From Verrucomicrobiota bacterium (GTDB lineage: Bacteria > Verrucomicrobiota > Kiritimatiellia > CAJWTS01): DNA of 64,000 nt. A program made the position numbers and the translations under genes. Location of the stretch: assembly GCA_027623315.1 (NCBI GenBank), contig JAQBYD010000004.1, positions 62,001-126,000 of the forward strand, given 5' to 3'. Position 1 is the stretch's first letter, and every line of letters starts with the position of its first letter. The notes beneath the pieces are model-generated. The model had not been told where the DNA came from. It saw only the letters and a list, made by a program, of their open reading frames with translations, and did no database searches. Of this stretch, positions 1 to 8,307 are shown piece by piece.

Positions 1-2
1 GA

Positions 3-401
3 TACAACAGAGTAGTGGTGATGGGCAACCTGACGCGCGACCCGGAACTGAAGTCAATCAGTGGCGACACATCGGTCGCCGTGATGGGATTGGCTATCAA
101 CGACACCTACCGCAGCCGGGACGGGAAGGAGATCGACCGGACCTGCTTCGTCGAAGTCGAAGCCTGGGGTAAGCAGGGCGAGACCTGCGCGGAGTACCTT
201 GCCAAGGGCTCGCCGGCGCTGATCGAGGGCAAGCTCCAGTTGGATCAGTGGGAGTCCAAGGAGGGTGAGCAGCGCAGCCGGATCAAGATCCGCGCCGACC
301 AGGTCAAGTTCCTCGGCAAGCCGCGCAACGCGGACTCGAACGGCGGGAGCAACAACGGAAGCCGCCGCCAGAATCGGGAACCCGAGCATCTGCACGCGTA
401 G
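3..401 (+). CDS. ssb: Single-stranded DNA-binding protein, 5' end truncated by window start
   Basis: In-frame YNRVVVMGNLTRDPELKSISGDTSVAVMGLAIND...DRTCFVEVEAWGKQGE is the typical SSB OB-fold N-terminus; true start lies upstream of the window. Confidence 0.93.
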   Translation, partial: YNRVVVMGNLTRDPELKSISGDTSVAVMGLAINDTYRSRDGKEIDRTCFVEVEAWGKQGETCAEYLAKGSPALIEGKLQLDQWESKEGEQRSRIKIRADQVKFLGKPRNADSNGGSNNGSRRQNREPEHLHA

Positions 402-452
402 ATGGTCTCAACAGCGGGGCGCCCGCCCGGGCGCCCCGCGGGAGGTGATGTC

Positions 453-722
453 ATGGCAAACGGACATCAGAAGTTTCTCGAACAGAACGCATACGCGATG
501 GGGTTCGGTGATTTGATCGGTCTGCTGGTGATTCTGGTCGCCATCGCCATTCTTGTCGGCAGCGGCCGTTGCTTCGTCGGTGAATCGGATAAACGGAGCG
601 CCCGGCCTGACTTCGCACTGGGCGAGCCGAAAGCTGTCGCCGAGTGGCACCCCGCGCAGCGCGGGGTGAGAGTGGCGAGTGACGAGTGGCAGGTGGCAGG
701 TGGCAAGGGAGACGGACGATGA
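453..722 (+). CDS. Small hypothetical membrane protein; C-terminal part encoded by a GC hairpin and heptad repeat array
   Basis: MANGHQKFLEQNAYAMGFGDLIGLLVILVAIAILVGS has one hydrophobic segment; SD-like GGAGGTG just upstream. Confidence 0.4.
   Translation: MANGHQKFLEQNAYAMGFGDLIGLLVILVAIAILVGSGRCFVGESDKRSARPDFALGEPKAVAEWHPAQRGVRVASDEWQVAGGKGDGR
668..707 (+). repeat. 7-bp tandem repeat array (GAGTGGC/AGGTGGC)
   Basis: gagtggc gagtgac gagtggc aggtggc aggtggc; directly follows perfect hairpin CACCCCGCG-CAG-CGCGGGGTG (648-668). Confidence 0.8.
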
Positions 723-725
723 GTA

Positions 726-893
726 GTGGCAATCTTGATCGCAAGGGGCTCCTTGCGGGAGACACACGGGCGCTATCGACGATTGAGGCATTGGATGCCC
801 AGCGACATGGTGATCCATCGCATGGCTTTGGCAGACCAGATCAACCGTATGCTGGGCGCAACGATCGATACCTTGGAGCACAAAGAAAAATGA
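726..893 (+). CDS. Possible small protein (GTG start)
   Basis: VAILIARGSLRETHGRYRRLRHWMPSDMVIHRMALADQINRMLGATIDTLEHKEK reads more like protein than the other frames; flanked by inverted heptad arrays. Confidence 0.25.
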   Translation: MAILIARGSLRETHGRYRRLRHWMPSDMVIHRMALADQINRMLGATIDTLEHKEK

Positions 894-942
894 GCACCTG
901 CCACCTGCCACCTGCCACTCACCACTCACCACTCGCCGAACG
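892..942 (-). repeat. 7-bp tandem repeat array in inverted orientation
   Basis: gagcacctgccacctgccacctgccactcaccactcaccactcgcc is the reverse-complement type of the 668-707 array. Confidence 0.8.
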
Positions 943-963
943 CAACAGAAAGGACCTCATGAA

Positions 964-2676
964 ATGAGTACTACCATCGACACCATCGAAACTATGCGCC
1001 GCCTGTTTGGGTTTCATAAGTTTCGCCCGAACCAAGCCGAGATTGTAAACGCCATATTGGAGCGGCGAGATGTATTTGCCGTCATGCCGACCGGTGGCGG
1101 CAAATCCCTATGCTTTCAACTCCCCGCGGCGATTCTGCCCGGAACTTGCGTCGTGATCAGTCCGCTGATCTCGTTGATGAAGGACCAGTTGGATGCGGTG
1201 CGTGCGCTCGGGTTGTCGGCGGAGTATCTGAACAGTTCCCAGGCGGCACGCGAGCAAGCGCGCGTCACGGGCCAGTTGAAGGCCGGAGCCTGCCGTCTGC
1301 TCTATGTAGCCCCGGAACGATTCGCGATGCAGGACTTTCGTGCCGTGCTGAAGCGTCTGACCATCTCATTCTTCGCGATCGACGAGGCGCACTGTATCTC
1401 CGATTGGGGCCATGACTTCCGGCCTGACTACCTGACGCTCTCGGAGATCATGCGGGACTTCCCGGGTACTCCGGTCGCCGCCTTCACGGCCACCGCGACC
1501 GAGAGTGTTCAGTCGCAGATCGTGCATCGGCTCGGATTGCGCTCACCCTTGACCGTGCGCGCATCGTTCAATCGCCCGAATCTATTCTACGAAGTAGTCC
1601 AAAAGACGGATGAAGACCGGCAGGTCCTGAACTTCGTGCGCTCGCGACCCGGGCAGTCCGGGATTATCTACCGCACGACGCGCCGCGATGTCGAGGAGAT
1701 GGCGCAGTTCCTGTCCGCGAATGAGATCCCCGCGGTTCCTTATCATGCGGGGCTCGAGCCGGCGGAGAGAACTCGCAACCAGGAGGCGTTCATTCGAGAT
1801 GAAGCGCCTGTGGTGGTTGCTACGATCGCCTTCGGTATGGGAATCGACAAGCCAAACGTGCGCTACGTGGTCCACGCCGATCTTCCAAAGAATCTGGAGG
1901 GCTATTACCAGGAGACCGGCCGCGCGGGCCGCGATGGTGATCCGGCACATTGTCTGTTGCTGTACGGATTCGAGGACGTACCCCGGCTCAAATTCTTTAT
2001 CAGCAAGATCGACAAACGTGAGCCGCGAGAGATTGCATCGCGAAAGCTTCAGCAGATGATCGACTTCGCGGCCGGAGATGAGTGCCGGCGGCGACGGATC
2101 CTCGGATATTTTGGGGAGAGGTATCGCGCAAGCGTATGTGGGGCATGCGATACATGCCAGGGGACGGTGGAGTACGTGGACTGGACCGAGCGGGCGCGTA
2201 TCGCGCTGGCCTCCGTGACCGAGCTCGAGGAGCGCTTCGGAGTATGTCATGTCGTCGACGTCTTGATTCGCGCCGACACCGCGCGAATTCGGCAACTCAG
2301 GCACGACGACCTTGAATGCTACGGCGCCGGGACTGACCACGGGAAGAAGGAATGGCGTAACGCGCTTAATGAGATGATCTCGCAAGGCGTACTCGAGCAG
2401 TCTGGCGGAATGTATCCGGTTGTGCGTGTGACGCGCAAGGGCCGCACGGTACTGGAGGGCAGGGCAACCTTCACCGCTCGCCGTCCCGTCCGAAAGGTAG
2501 AGGCCGTCGTCCACACGCCGGCGTCCGAGCCCGACAACCCTCTCTTCGAGCACCTGCGCGATGTGCGCAGGCGCGTAGCCCGGGAGGAGGGCGTTCCGCC
2601 CACGACTCGACAGCAGGTCGATCTTGCAGTGGAGTGGAATCTCGGTCAGTCTTTTGCCAACGAAAGGAGCAGATGA
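964..2676 (+). CDS. recQ: ATP-dependent DNA helicase RecQ (shortened HRDC region)
   Basis: [13 protein letters not shown] Walker [60 protein letters not shown], zinc-type [12 protein letters not shown]...CGACDTC. Confidence 0.97.
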   Translation: MSTTIDTIETMRRLFGFHKFRPNQAEIVNAILERRDVFAVMPTGGGKSLCFQLPAAILPGTCVVISPLISLMKDQLDAVRALGLSAEYLNSSQAAREQARVTGQLKAGACRLLYVAPERFAMQDFRAVLKRLTISFFAIDEAHCISDWGHDFRPDYLTLSEIMRDFPGTPVAAFTATATESVQSQIVHRLGLRSPLTVRASFNRPNLFYEVVQKTDEDRQVLNFVRSRPGQSGIIYRTTRRDVEEMAQFLSANEIPAVPYHAGLEPAERTRNQEAFIRDEAPVVVATIAFGMGIDKPNVRYVVHADLPKNLEGYYQETGRAGRDGDPAHCLLLYGFEDVPRLKFFISKIDKREPREIASRKLQQMIDFAAGDECRRRRILGYFGERYRASVCGACDTCQGTVEYVDWTERARIALASVTELEERFGVCHVVDVLIRADTARIRQLRHDDLECYGAGTDHGKKEWRNALNEMISQGVLEQSGGMYPVVRVTRKGRTVLEGRATFTARRPVRKVEAVVHTPASEPDNPLFEHLRDVRRRVAREEGVPPTTRQQVDLAVEWNLGQSFANERSR

Positions 2677-2990
2677 TGATACGACGCGCGTTCTTGATGC
2701 ATGTGAACCCGGATCAGCACGAGGAGTACGAGAAGCGGCATAGCCCGGTCTGGGCCGATCTTCTCGCGGTCCTGAAGGATCACGGGGCGAGTAACTATTC
2801 CATCTTCCTGGACAAGGAGCAGAACCTGCTCTTCGGTTACGTGGAACTGGAAGACGAGGAACGCTGGAAGGCCGTGGCGCAGACGGAACCGTGCCGGCGC
2901 TGGTGGGCCTACATGGGGGACGTCATGCCCTCCAACCCCGACAACAGTCCAGTCTCGCGTGACCTGCGCGAGGTCTTCCACATGGAGTGA
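2673..2990 (+). CDS. rhaM: L-rhamnose mutarotase
   Basis: [44 protein letters not shown]...[30 protein letters not shown]; start overlaps recQ stop. Confidence 0.9.
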   Translation: MMIRRAFLMHVNPDQHEEYEKRHSPVWADLLAVLKDHGASNYSIFLDKEQNLLFGYVELEDEERWKAVAQTEPCRRWWAYMGDVMPSNPDNSPVSRDLREVFHME

Positions 2991-3028
2991 AGCACCCGGG
3001 CTGACGATGGTGAATGGCCAGGCAATCG

Positions 3029-3126
3029 AAAGCGGCGTCAGGCCGCCGCACTCCAGAGGCTGCGCCGAAGAGCGCGTCGATCGAGCGAAGCTCTCTGGAG
3101 TGCGGCGACCCGGCGCCGCTCTGGAT
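3029..3126. repeat. REP pair (BIME) copy 1
   Basis: agcggcgtcaggccgccgcactccagag ... ctctggagtgcggcgacccggcgccgctctggat, two inverted REPs. Confidence 0.88.
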
Positions 3127-3180
3127 GATCGGAGCAAGGATCGGGTGTGTGGATGACGATGGTGAATGGCCAGGCAATCG

Positions 3181-3278
3181 AAAGCGGCGTCAGGCCGCCG
3201 CACTCCAGAGGCTGCGCCGAAGAGAGCGTCGGCCGAGCGAAGCGCTCTGGAGTGCGGCGACCCGGCGCCGCTCTGGAT
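3181..3278. repeat. REP pair (BIME) copy 2; together with copy 1 a ~152-bp tandem duplication
   Basis: Repeats tgacgatggtgaatggccaggcaatcgaaagcggcgtcaggccgccgcactccagaggctgcgccgaagag from 3002 at 3154. Confidence 0.88.
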
Positions 3279-3297
3279 CTGTACGGTGGAAACGACG

Positions 3298-3921
3298 ATG
3301 AATGACTGGCCCCACGCTCCGCTGCATCGACTCAGTGACACGGGCTCGTACATGGTGACCTGCGGAACGTATCGCAAAGCCCATCACTTGCGATCAGCTG
3401 AGCGACTCAGTCTCGTTGAGGAGAGCCTCTTCGCTGTCAGCAACGAGTTCGGATGGAGCGTGCAAGCCTGGGCCGTGCTCTCCAATCATTATCACTTCGT
3501 GGCTGCCTCGCCGGAAGAGTCCCAGAGCCTCTCGGCAATGCTGTCGAAGCTTCACTCAACGACCGCCCGTACACTTAATCAATGGGATTCCGAGGCGGGC
3601 CGAAAGGTTTGGTACCAATACTTCGACACCCGTATCTCTCATCAGACATCTTACTACGCACGGTTGAAGTACGTGCAAGAGAATCCTGTTCATCACGGAC
3701 TGGTCTCCAACGCAGAGAACTACCGATGGTGTTCCGCCGCATGGTTTGCGCGGAACGCGCGTCCGAGTTTCTACCGCACGATCCAGAGCTTCAAAATCGA
3801 TCGCGTCAACGTGTACGACGAATTCGATGCAATCGAGGTCTCGACCGAGAACACGATCCAGAGCGGCGTCAGGCCGCCGCACTCCAGAGGCTACGCCCAG
3901 CAGAGCGAGCGCCCGTCGTGA
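3298..3921 (+). mobile_element. REP-associated tyrosine transposase (RAYT, Y1/IS200-like)
   Basis: MVTCGTYRKAHHLRSAERL...AWAVLSNHYHFVAASP (HUH-type H-x-H) ... YYARLKYVQENPVHHGLVSNAENYRWCSA; flanked by REPs on both sides. Confidence 0.9.
3856..3889 (+). repeat. Single REP at the 3' end of the RAYT ORF
   Basis: atccagagcggcgtcaggccgccgcactccagag. Confidence 0.85.
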
Positions 3922-3980
3922 TGTTGCTGCGTCAATCTGGTGTAGATCGCGGAGCGCAGGTGGAATAGGCCGAGCGTAGA

Positions 3981-4256
3981 TCTCTGGAGTGCGGCGACCC
4001 GGCGCCGCTCGGGATGCGCCCGCACCGGGCACACGCTGGTTGACCCAGTTCCGAGCGTAGCTCTCTGGAGTGCGGCGACCTGGCGCCGCTCTGGATGCGC
4101 CCGCACCGGACACACGCTGGTTGACCCAATTCCGCGCGAAGCGCTCTGGAGTGCGGCGGCCCGACGCCGCTCTGGATGAGCATGCACAGGGAATACGCTA
4201 TATAACCTAATTCGAGCGAAGCTCTCTGGAGTGCGGCGACCCGGCGCCGCTCTGGA
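3981..4256 (-). repeat. Tandem run of four same-orientation REPs, ~80-bp period (3981, 4061, 4142, 4222)
   Basis: Four copies of ctctggagtgcggcgacccggcgccgctctggat, with partly conserved spacers gcgcccgcaccggacacacgctggttgacccaattccg. Confidence 0.88.
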
Positions 4257-4538
4257 TGCGCACGAATCAAGCTTCTTCAGTCGATCGCGAAATCCAATTC
4301 GCGGAGAAAGAGGTCCAGGGGTTCAAAGCCCAGGATATCTTTCGTTGGGGACATGTCGTATTTCGCATCGCAACCGTGAATCTACGCTGCAGTCGAAGTG
4401 TATCAGAAGACGAAATCGCGGCAGATGATGGGGTCCGCGCCACCGTGCGTCCCCGTAGCCAGCTTAACATTGTGCTCCCGGTGGGAAAGGTTCTTCCACT
4501 CCAAACTCTCCACCAAGCCGACATGCTTTTCTTCTAGA

Positions 4539-4575
4539 CGGGATCAACCGGATCAACAGGATGGATTGACTGGAT
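4539..4575 (+). repeat. 9-bp degenerate tandem repeat (GGATCAACC/GGATCAACA)
   Basis: gggatcaaccggatcaacaggatggattgactggatg. Confidence 0.6.
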
Positions 4576-4593
4576 GTTTTGGCGATTTCTTAA

Positions 4594-5484
4594 CTACGCC
4601 CACAGTGAACCCGGATACTCTCCCTGGTCGATCAGACGCTGGATAGCAGCGACGACCTTGGGTTTGTCGTCGGGATTGGTCACGCCAAACCATGGGCTGC
4701 TCGTGGGTAAGACTCGGACGGATACGTCGCTGTTCTGTACCAGCGCATCGACGACCGCGGGGATCAGGCATTCGGATTTGAGCTCGTTGCCCGATGACCG
4801 GAGGAATTCGAGAAAAGCAGATTGTAGATGGGAGAATAGGGACGGCTTGAAGCCCCACATGTTCATCGACGCGAGCTCGTCACCGGTGTAGGCGCCGTCG
4901 GGGGTGCGCGCCCCGTCGCCGTCGCGTTCAAGAGCGGAAGTCTCAATGACGGATTCGAGCAGGTCGCCCGCTGCCATGTGGCAGATGCCTCGCGTCACCG
5001 TCCCGTGGTCGGATAACGTGCCACGCAGGGTGAAGCCCACCATGGCGTAGGCGGAGGCATTGTCGGCCGACTGATCCAGAAAGGCTCCGAGTGTCTCGTA
5101 GGATTCGCGGCCGTAGAAATCATCTCCGTTCACGACGGCGAAGGGCTCCCGCACCCCATCGGTTGCTGCGAGAATGGCGTGCGAGGTGCCCCAGGGCTTG
5201 CTTCGACCGTCGGGGATATCGAATCCGTCGGGAAGGTCGGAAAGCTCCTGGAAGACGTAGCGCGTGTCGATGCGATCTTCGATGCGTTTCCCGATCGTGG
5301 CCCGAAAGTCCTCTTCGATGTCGCGCCGGATCACAAAGACGGCCTTGTCGAATCCTGCGCGCATAGCGTCGAAAACAGAATAATCGATGATGAATTCTCC
5401 CGATGGCCCCATCGGATCCATCTGCTTCAGGCCGCCGTAACGGCTTCCGATACCGGCTGCGAGTACAACTAGTGATTTGCTCAT
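4594..5484 (-). CDS. Sugar nucleotidyltransferase family protein
   Basis: MSKSLVVLAAGIGSRYGGLKQMDPMGPSGEFIIDYSVFDA...VVNGDDFYG nucleotidyltransferase signature. Confidence 0.88.
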   Translation of the reverse strand: MSKSLVVLAAGIGSRYGGLKQMDPMGPSGEFIIDYSVFDAMRAGFDKAVFVIRRDIEEDFRATIGKRIEDRIDTRYVFQELSDLPDGFDIPDGRSKPWGTSHAILAATDGVREPFAVVNGDDFYGRESYETLGAFLDQSADNASAYAMVGFTLRGTLSDHGTVTRGICHMAAGDLLESVIETSALERDGDGARTPDGAYTGDELASMNMWGFKPSLFSHLQSAFLEFLRSSGNELKSECLIPAVVDALVQNSDVSVRVLPTSSPWFGVTNPDDKPKVVAAIQRLIDQGEYPGSLWA

Positions 5485-5591
5485 GGCGGCGAAACCTATC
5501 AGACACTGTGGGATTTGGACAGGATTTAGCTTTTCGGGCCTGGCACTTCATGGTTGAGCGGGCAGACGTAAGCGGGTATCATTGCAGACTG

Positions 5592-6632
5592 ATGAGAATG
5601 CTCCCGCTCATAGTCTCGGCAGCCCTTGGGGCCGTGCCATGCGCATTCGCTATCGAGGGCGCCGGCAGCCTTTCCCGTTCCGGGGGGCTGATCGAGACCT
5701 CCGAACAACTGGACTTCGAGGGCTACTCTATGCTCCGGCATACGCGGCGCTACAAGCCGGTCACGATGCACGCCGTACGCTCCCTGATTCCTGCCCCGGA
5801 GCAGCGCGAAAGCAAAGTCTATTCACCTAACGTGAAGATCCGGCGCTCTTCTGCTAATCCCCTGGAATCGGCGGCACTCGAGGAGCGTGCGCCGAAGCAC
5901 CGCAATAGCGCCGGGCGATCTGAAGCTAAACGACAGGGCGTGTTTTCGGAATTGATTGATGACCTGCAGGACACGGGGGCGCAGGAAGGGGATGCAGCCC
6001 CGGATGAGCAGCGGGAGGAGTACGGTGACTCCGGAGAATGGTCGGACGGGGATTACAGCGAAACCCGGGATCGTTCCGCTCGCGAAGCGGGGACCGAGGC
6101 TGATGGCGGGCCTGACGGCTTCTTTTCTGAATTGGACGCTCAAAGAGATCTGCTCAATGGGGATCTGCCGGCCGACAGATTCGAACGCGGCGCAAGCGCA
6201 TCGGACGGACTATTCATCGATGGCGGACGTGACGTCTCGAGGCAAGGTGACTCTGGTCTTTTTGGCGACAGTCGCACCCGCGAGATGGAACGCCTTCTTG
6301 ACGCTGCCGGGAACGACGATCTCAATCCGCTACTTGGATTCTCTCCGGCGCTCGGAATCGATGCCCTGCGGCCACCCGGCAAGGACGCTCCGCTCGGCGG
6401 ACTGTCGAGCCCCTATGGCAGCGCAGGACTTGGTGGTGGCACGCAGGCAGGCGCGTTGGATTTCCAGCCGCTCAAGGCCTCGCCTGTGCTGCGCGGCTTC
6501 GATTCGGGGCTTGGACGTCTGCCGTCAGACGGATCAACGGGATCTTCCCTCCTTGACGACCTCGTCCCGTCCAGCCGCGGCTCCGTGCAGGACATGCGTC
6601 CCAGCCGCTCGATTCTAGACGGCGATGACTAA
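5592..6632 (+). CDS. Hypothetical exported protein, Asp/Ser/Gly-rich
   Basis: Signal-peptide-like MRMLPLIVSAALGAVPCAFAIEG then low-complexity acidic sequence. Confidence 0.55.
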   Translation: MRMLPLIVSAALGAVPCAFAIEGAGSLSRSGGLIETSEQLDFEGYSMLRHTRRYKPVTMHAVRSLIPAPEQRESKVYSPNVKIRRSSANPLESAALEERAPKHRNSAGRSEAKRQGVFSELIDDLQDTGAQEGDAAPDEQREEYGDSGEWSDGDYSETRDRSAREAGTEADGGPDGFFSELDAQRDLLNGDLPADRFERGASASDGLFIDGGRDVSRQGDSGLFGDSRTREMERLLDAAGNDDLNPLLGFSPALGIDALRPPGKDAPLGGLSSPYGSAGLGGGTQAGALDFQPLKASPVLRGFDSGLGRLPSDGSTGSSLLDDLVPSSRGSVQDMRPSRSILDGDD

Positions 6633-6906
6633 GCTCTAGTCCGCATTGATTCCGAGCACGACTGCCGGCAAAAAGTAGAAGCGGCGTCCGCGTGAGCGGC
6701 ACGTTGCGCCGCGCCGCGGCTACCACGTGCCCGCCGCTTTCACGACCGGTCACGCATCGTAGGAATCTTCTTCGGCGCACAATCTCACAATCTTGACACT
6801 GCACTGCGCCCGGCGTAGCGTCACCCCGGAGCTATTGTGTGGGAAGAAAAGTGCTGAATGCTTGATGGAACGCGCGATTTAGAGCATAATGTCTCCAGAG
6901 TAAGGA

Positions 6907-7143
6907 ATGCCTGAAGTATTTCGCAGCAGAGGGTACGTATTCTTCTTCTACATGAACGAAGGACAGGAGCCTATCCATGTTCACGTACGGCATGCCGGCG
7001 GTTTTGCCAAGTTTTGGATCATGCCGTTGACACTGGCCTATGCGGAAGGCATGAAGGTGCGCGAGTTGGCGACGGCCGAGAAGATGATTCGCGATCATTC
7101 GGATTTGGTGAGGAGTAAGTGGCATGAAGTCTTTGGTTTCTGA
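6907..7143 (+). CDS. DUF4160 domain protein
   Basis: MPEVFRSRGYVFFFYMNEGQEPIHVHVRHAGGFAKFWI... Confidence 0.87.
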   Translation: MPEVFRSRGYVFFFYMNEGQEPIHVHVRHAGGFAKFWIMPLTLAYAEGMKVRELATAEKMIRDHSDLVRSKWHEVFGF

Positions 7144-7381
7144 GACGCAGACACGCGCAACAAGCGTAAGAGTCAGTCGCGGTTGGGTCATCGTGCGACT
7201 TGATGACAACCGGGAGATGCGTTTCCGGGTTGACAAGAGCCGTCGACTCCGCGAAGGCACAGCAGCAGCGGTTCAGAACGTCGAACTCGTCTGCAATGGG
7301 ACCGGACTGCACTGGCCTGAGTTGGACGAGGATCTCTCCCTGCAAGGTATACTTGAAGGGCGTTTCGGCTATGACGATTGA
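7124..7381 (+). CDS. DUF2442 domain protein, overlapping the DUF4160 gene
   Basis: RVSRGWVIVRLDDNREMRFRVDKSRRLREGT...GTGLHWPELDEDLSLQGILEG. Confidence 0.87.
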   Translation: MKSLVSETQTRATSVRVSRGWVIVRLDDNREMRFRVDKSRRLREGTAAAVQNVELVCNGTGLHWPELDEDLSLQGILEGRFGYDD

Positions 7382-7431
7382 TCCTGAATGAAAGCGTGCC
7401 CCACAATCATCAATTCAAAATATGAAACTTG

Positions 7432-7447
7432 CCCCGCCACGGCGGGG
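7432..7447. terminator. GC hairpin CCCCGCC-AC-GGCGGGG after the DUF2442 gene
   Basis: Perfect 7-bp stem; no T-run, so terminator function is inferred. Confidence 0.35.
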
Positions 7448-7461
7448 TCGACAATCAATAC

Positions 7462-7760
7462 ACCCCGGTAGCTCATCTGGACAGAGCGACAGATTCCTAA
7501 GGTAACTTGGGCTCCGCGGAGGAAACTCCACGGATGAAGGCAGTCAAATTCAGGGAAACCTACGTCCGATTCGGATACGGCAATCCTGAGCCAAGTCCCG
7601 GCCCTAACGGTGCCGGGGAAGGTGCAGAGACTAGACGGCTGCTGCCTAAGTCCCGGCCAGCACACGGCCCGGATACGGTGAAGGGATAGTCCACGGAGGC
7701 TGGAGACAGCCACAAACGTGAATCTGTAGGTAGTGGGTTCGAGTCCCGCCCGGGGTACCA
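7462..7760 (+). tRNA. tRNA-Arg(CCU) interrupted by a group I intron; CCA encoded
   Basis: Exons 7462-7498 and 7721-7760: acceptor ACCCCGG/CCGGGGT, D-arm GCTC..GAGC, anticodon stem ACAGA/TCTGT with loop TTCCTAA, T-arm GTGGG TTCGAGT CCCGC. Confidence 0.93.
7499..7720 (+). other. Group I intron (small, tRNA type, probably IC3), ~222 nt, no internal ORF
   Basis: 5' exon ends in U, intron ends in G; conserved blocks GTCAAATTC..GGAAACCTA, CCTGAGCCAAG, GGTGCAGAGACTAGACGG, GGTGAAGGGATAGTCC, GGAG..ACAAACGTG. Confidence 0.93.
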
Positions 7761-7820
7761 GCCTTCGCTCCCTACGGGAGCTACGGCCGGCACGGCCAAC
7801 CCAAAGCTCCGCATTGTGGA

Positions 7821-7949
7821 TGGCAGGTCCGGCGGCGCGAGTGGTACAAGCGAAATGGGCTTGCCGACAGACTGGTGGAGACCGACGAGCTAGGCGGCTT
7901 CAACGCGAAGAAGATCCAGAGTCTGATCGAGGAGCGCATTCTGCCATGA
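7821..7949 (+). pseudogene. 3' fragment of an unidentified gene upstream of the hsdM remnant
   Basis: WQVRRREWYKRNGLADRLVETDELGGFNAKKIQSLIEERILP*, no start codon, ATGA overlap with the hsdM start. Confidence 0.45.
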
Positions 7950-8275
7950 GGTTGACACAACAGCAGCTCGAGGCGCATCTGTGGGGTGCGGCGAATATCC
8001 TGCGAGGGAAGACCGCCGGGCAGGACTACAAGAACTACATCCTGTCGCTGATGTTCTACAAACGGCTGTGCGATCAGTGGGAATGCGAGGCCGACGACGC
8101 GATCGCGGAGTTGGAGAAGCAGCAGGGCCGGGTTTTCACCGAGAAACAGCAAGCCGTCTTTCGCAAGCGCGGGGAACACCGCTTCAGCATTCCTGAGGGT
8201 TCGCGCTGGGGAGACCCTCCTTTCTGCAAATATCGAAGGCAAACGCTTTTGTTACGAAATGTCGGTAGATATTGA
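7946..8275 (+). pseudogene. hsdM: Truncated type I restriction-modification methyltransferase subunit (HsdM N-terminus only)
   Basis: MRLTQQQLEAHLWGAANILRGKTAGQDYKNYILSLMFYKRLCDQWE...HRFSIPEGSRWGD then loss of homology. Confidence 0.85.
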
Positions 8276-8297
8276 CAAGTCCCGACGTTTTGTAACA
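8250..8297. promoter_or_regulatory. Inverted-repeat operator candidate upstream of abiEi
   Basis: TGTTACGAAATGTCGG (8250-8265) and CCGACGTTTTGTAACA (8282-8297), with TTGACA at 8272 between the arms. Confidence 0.6.
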
Positions 8298-8307
8298 GGC
8301 TTGCCCC

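Noticed and set aside
1582-2553. Long antisense ORF opposite recQ
   Set aside because: Shadow ORF from high-GC codon bias; recQ on + strand is unambiguous.
3981-4256. CRISPR array (regular ~80-bp period of ~35-bp repeats)
   Set aside because: Repeats match the REP palindrome, spacers are partly identical to one another, and no cas genes are present.
3556-4270. ORFs on the minus strand with repeated HPERRRVAALQ/IQSGAGSPHSR peptides
   Set aside because: They are translations of REP sequences, not conserved proteins.
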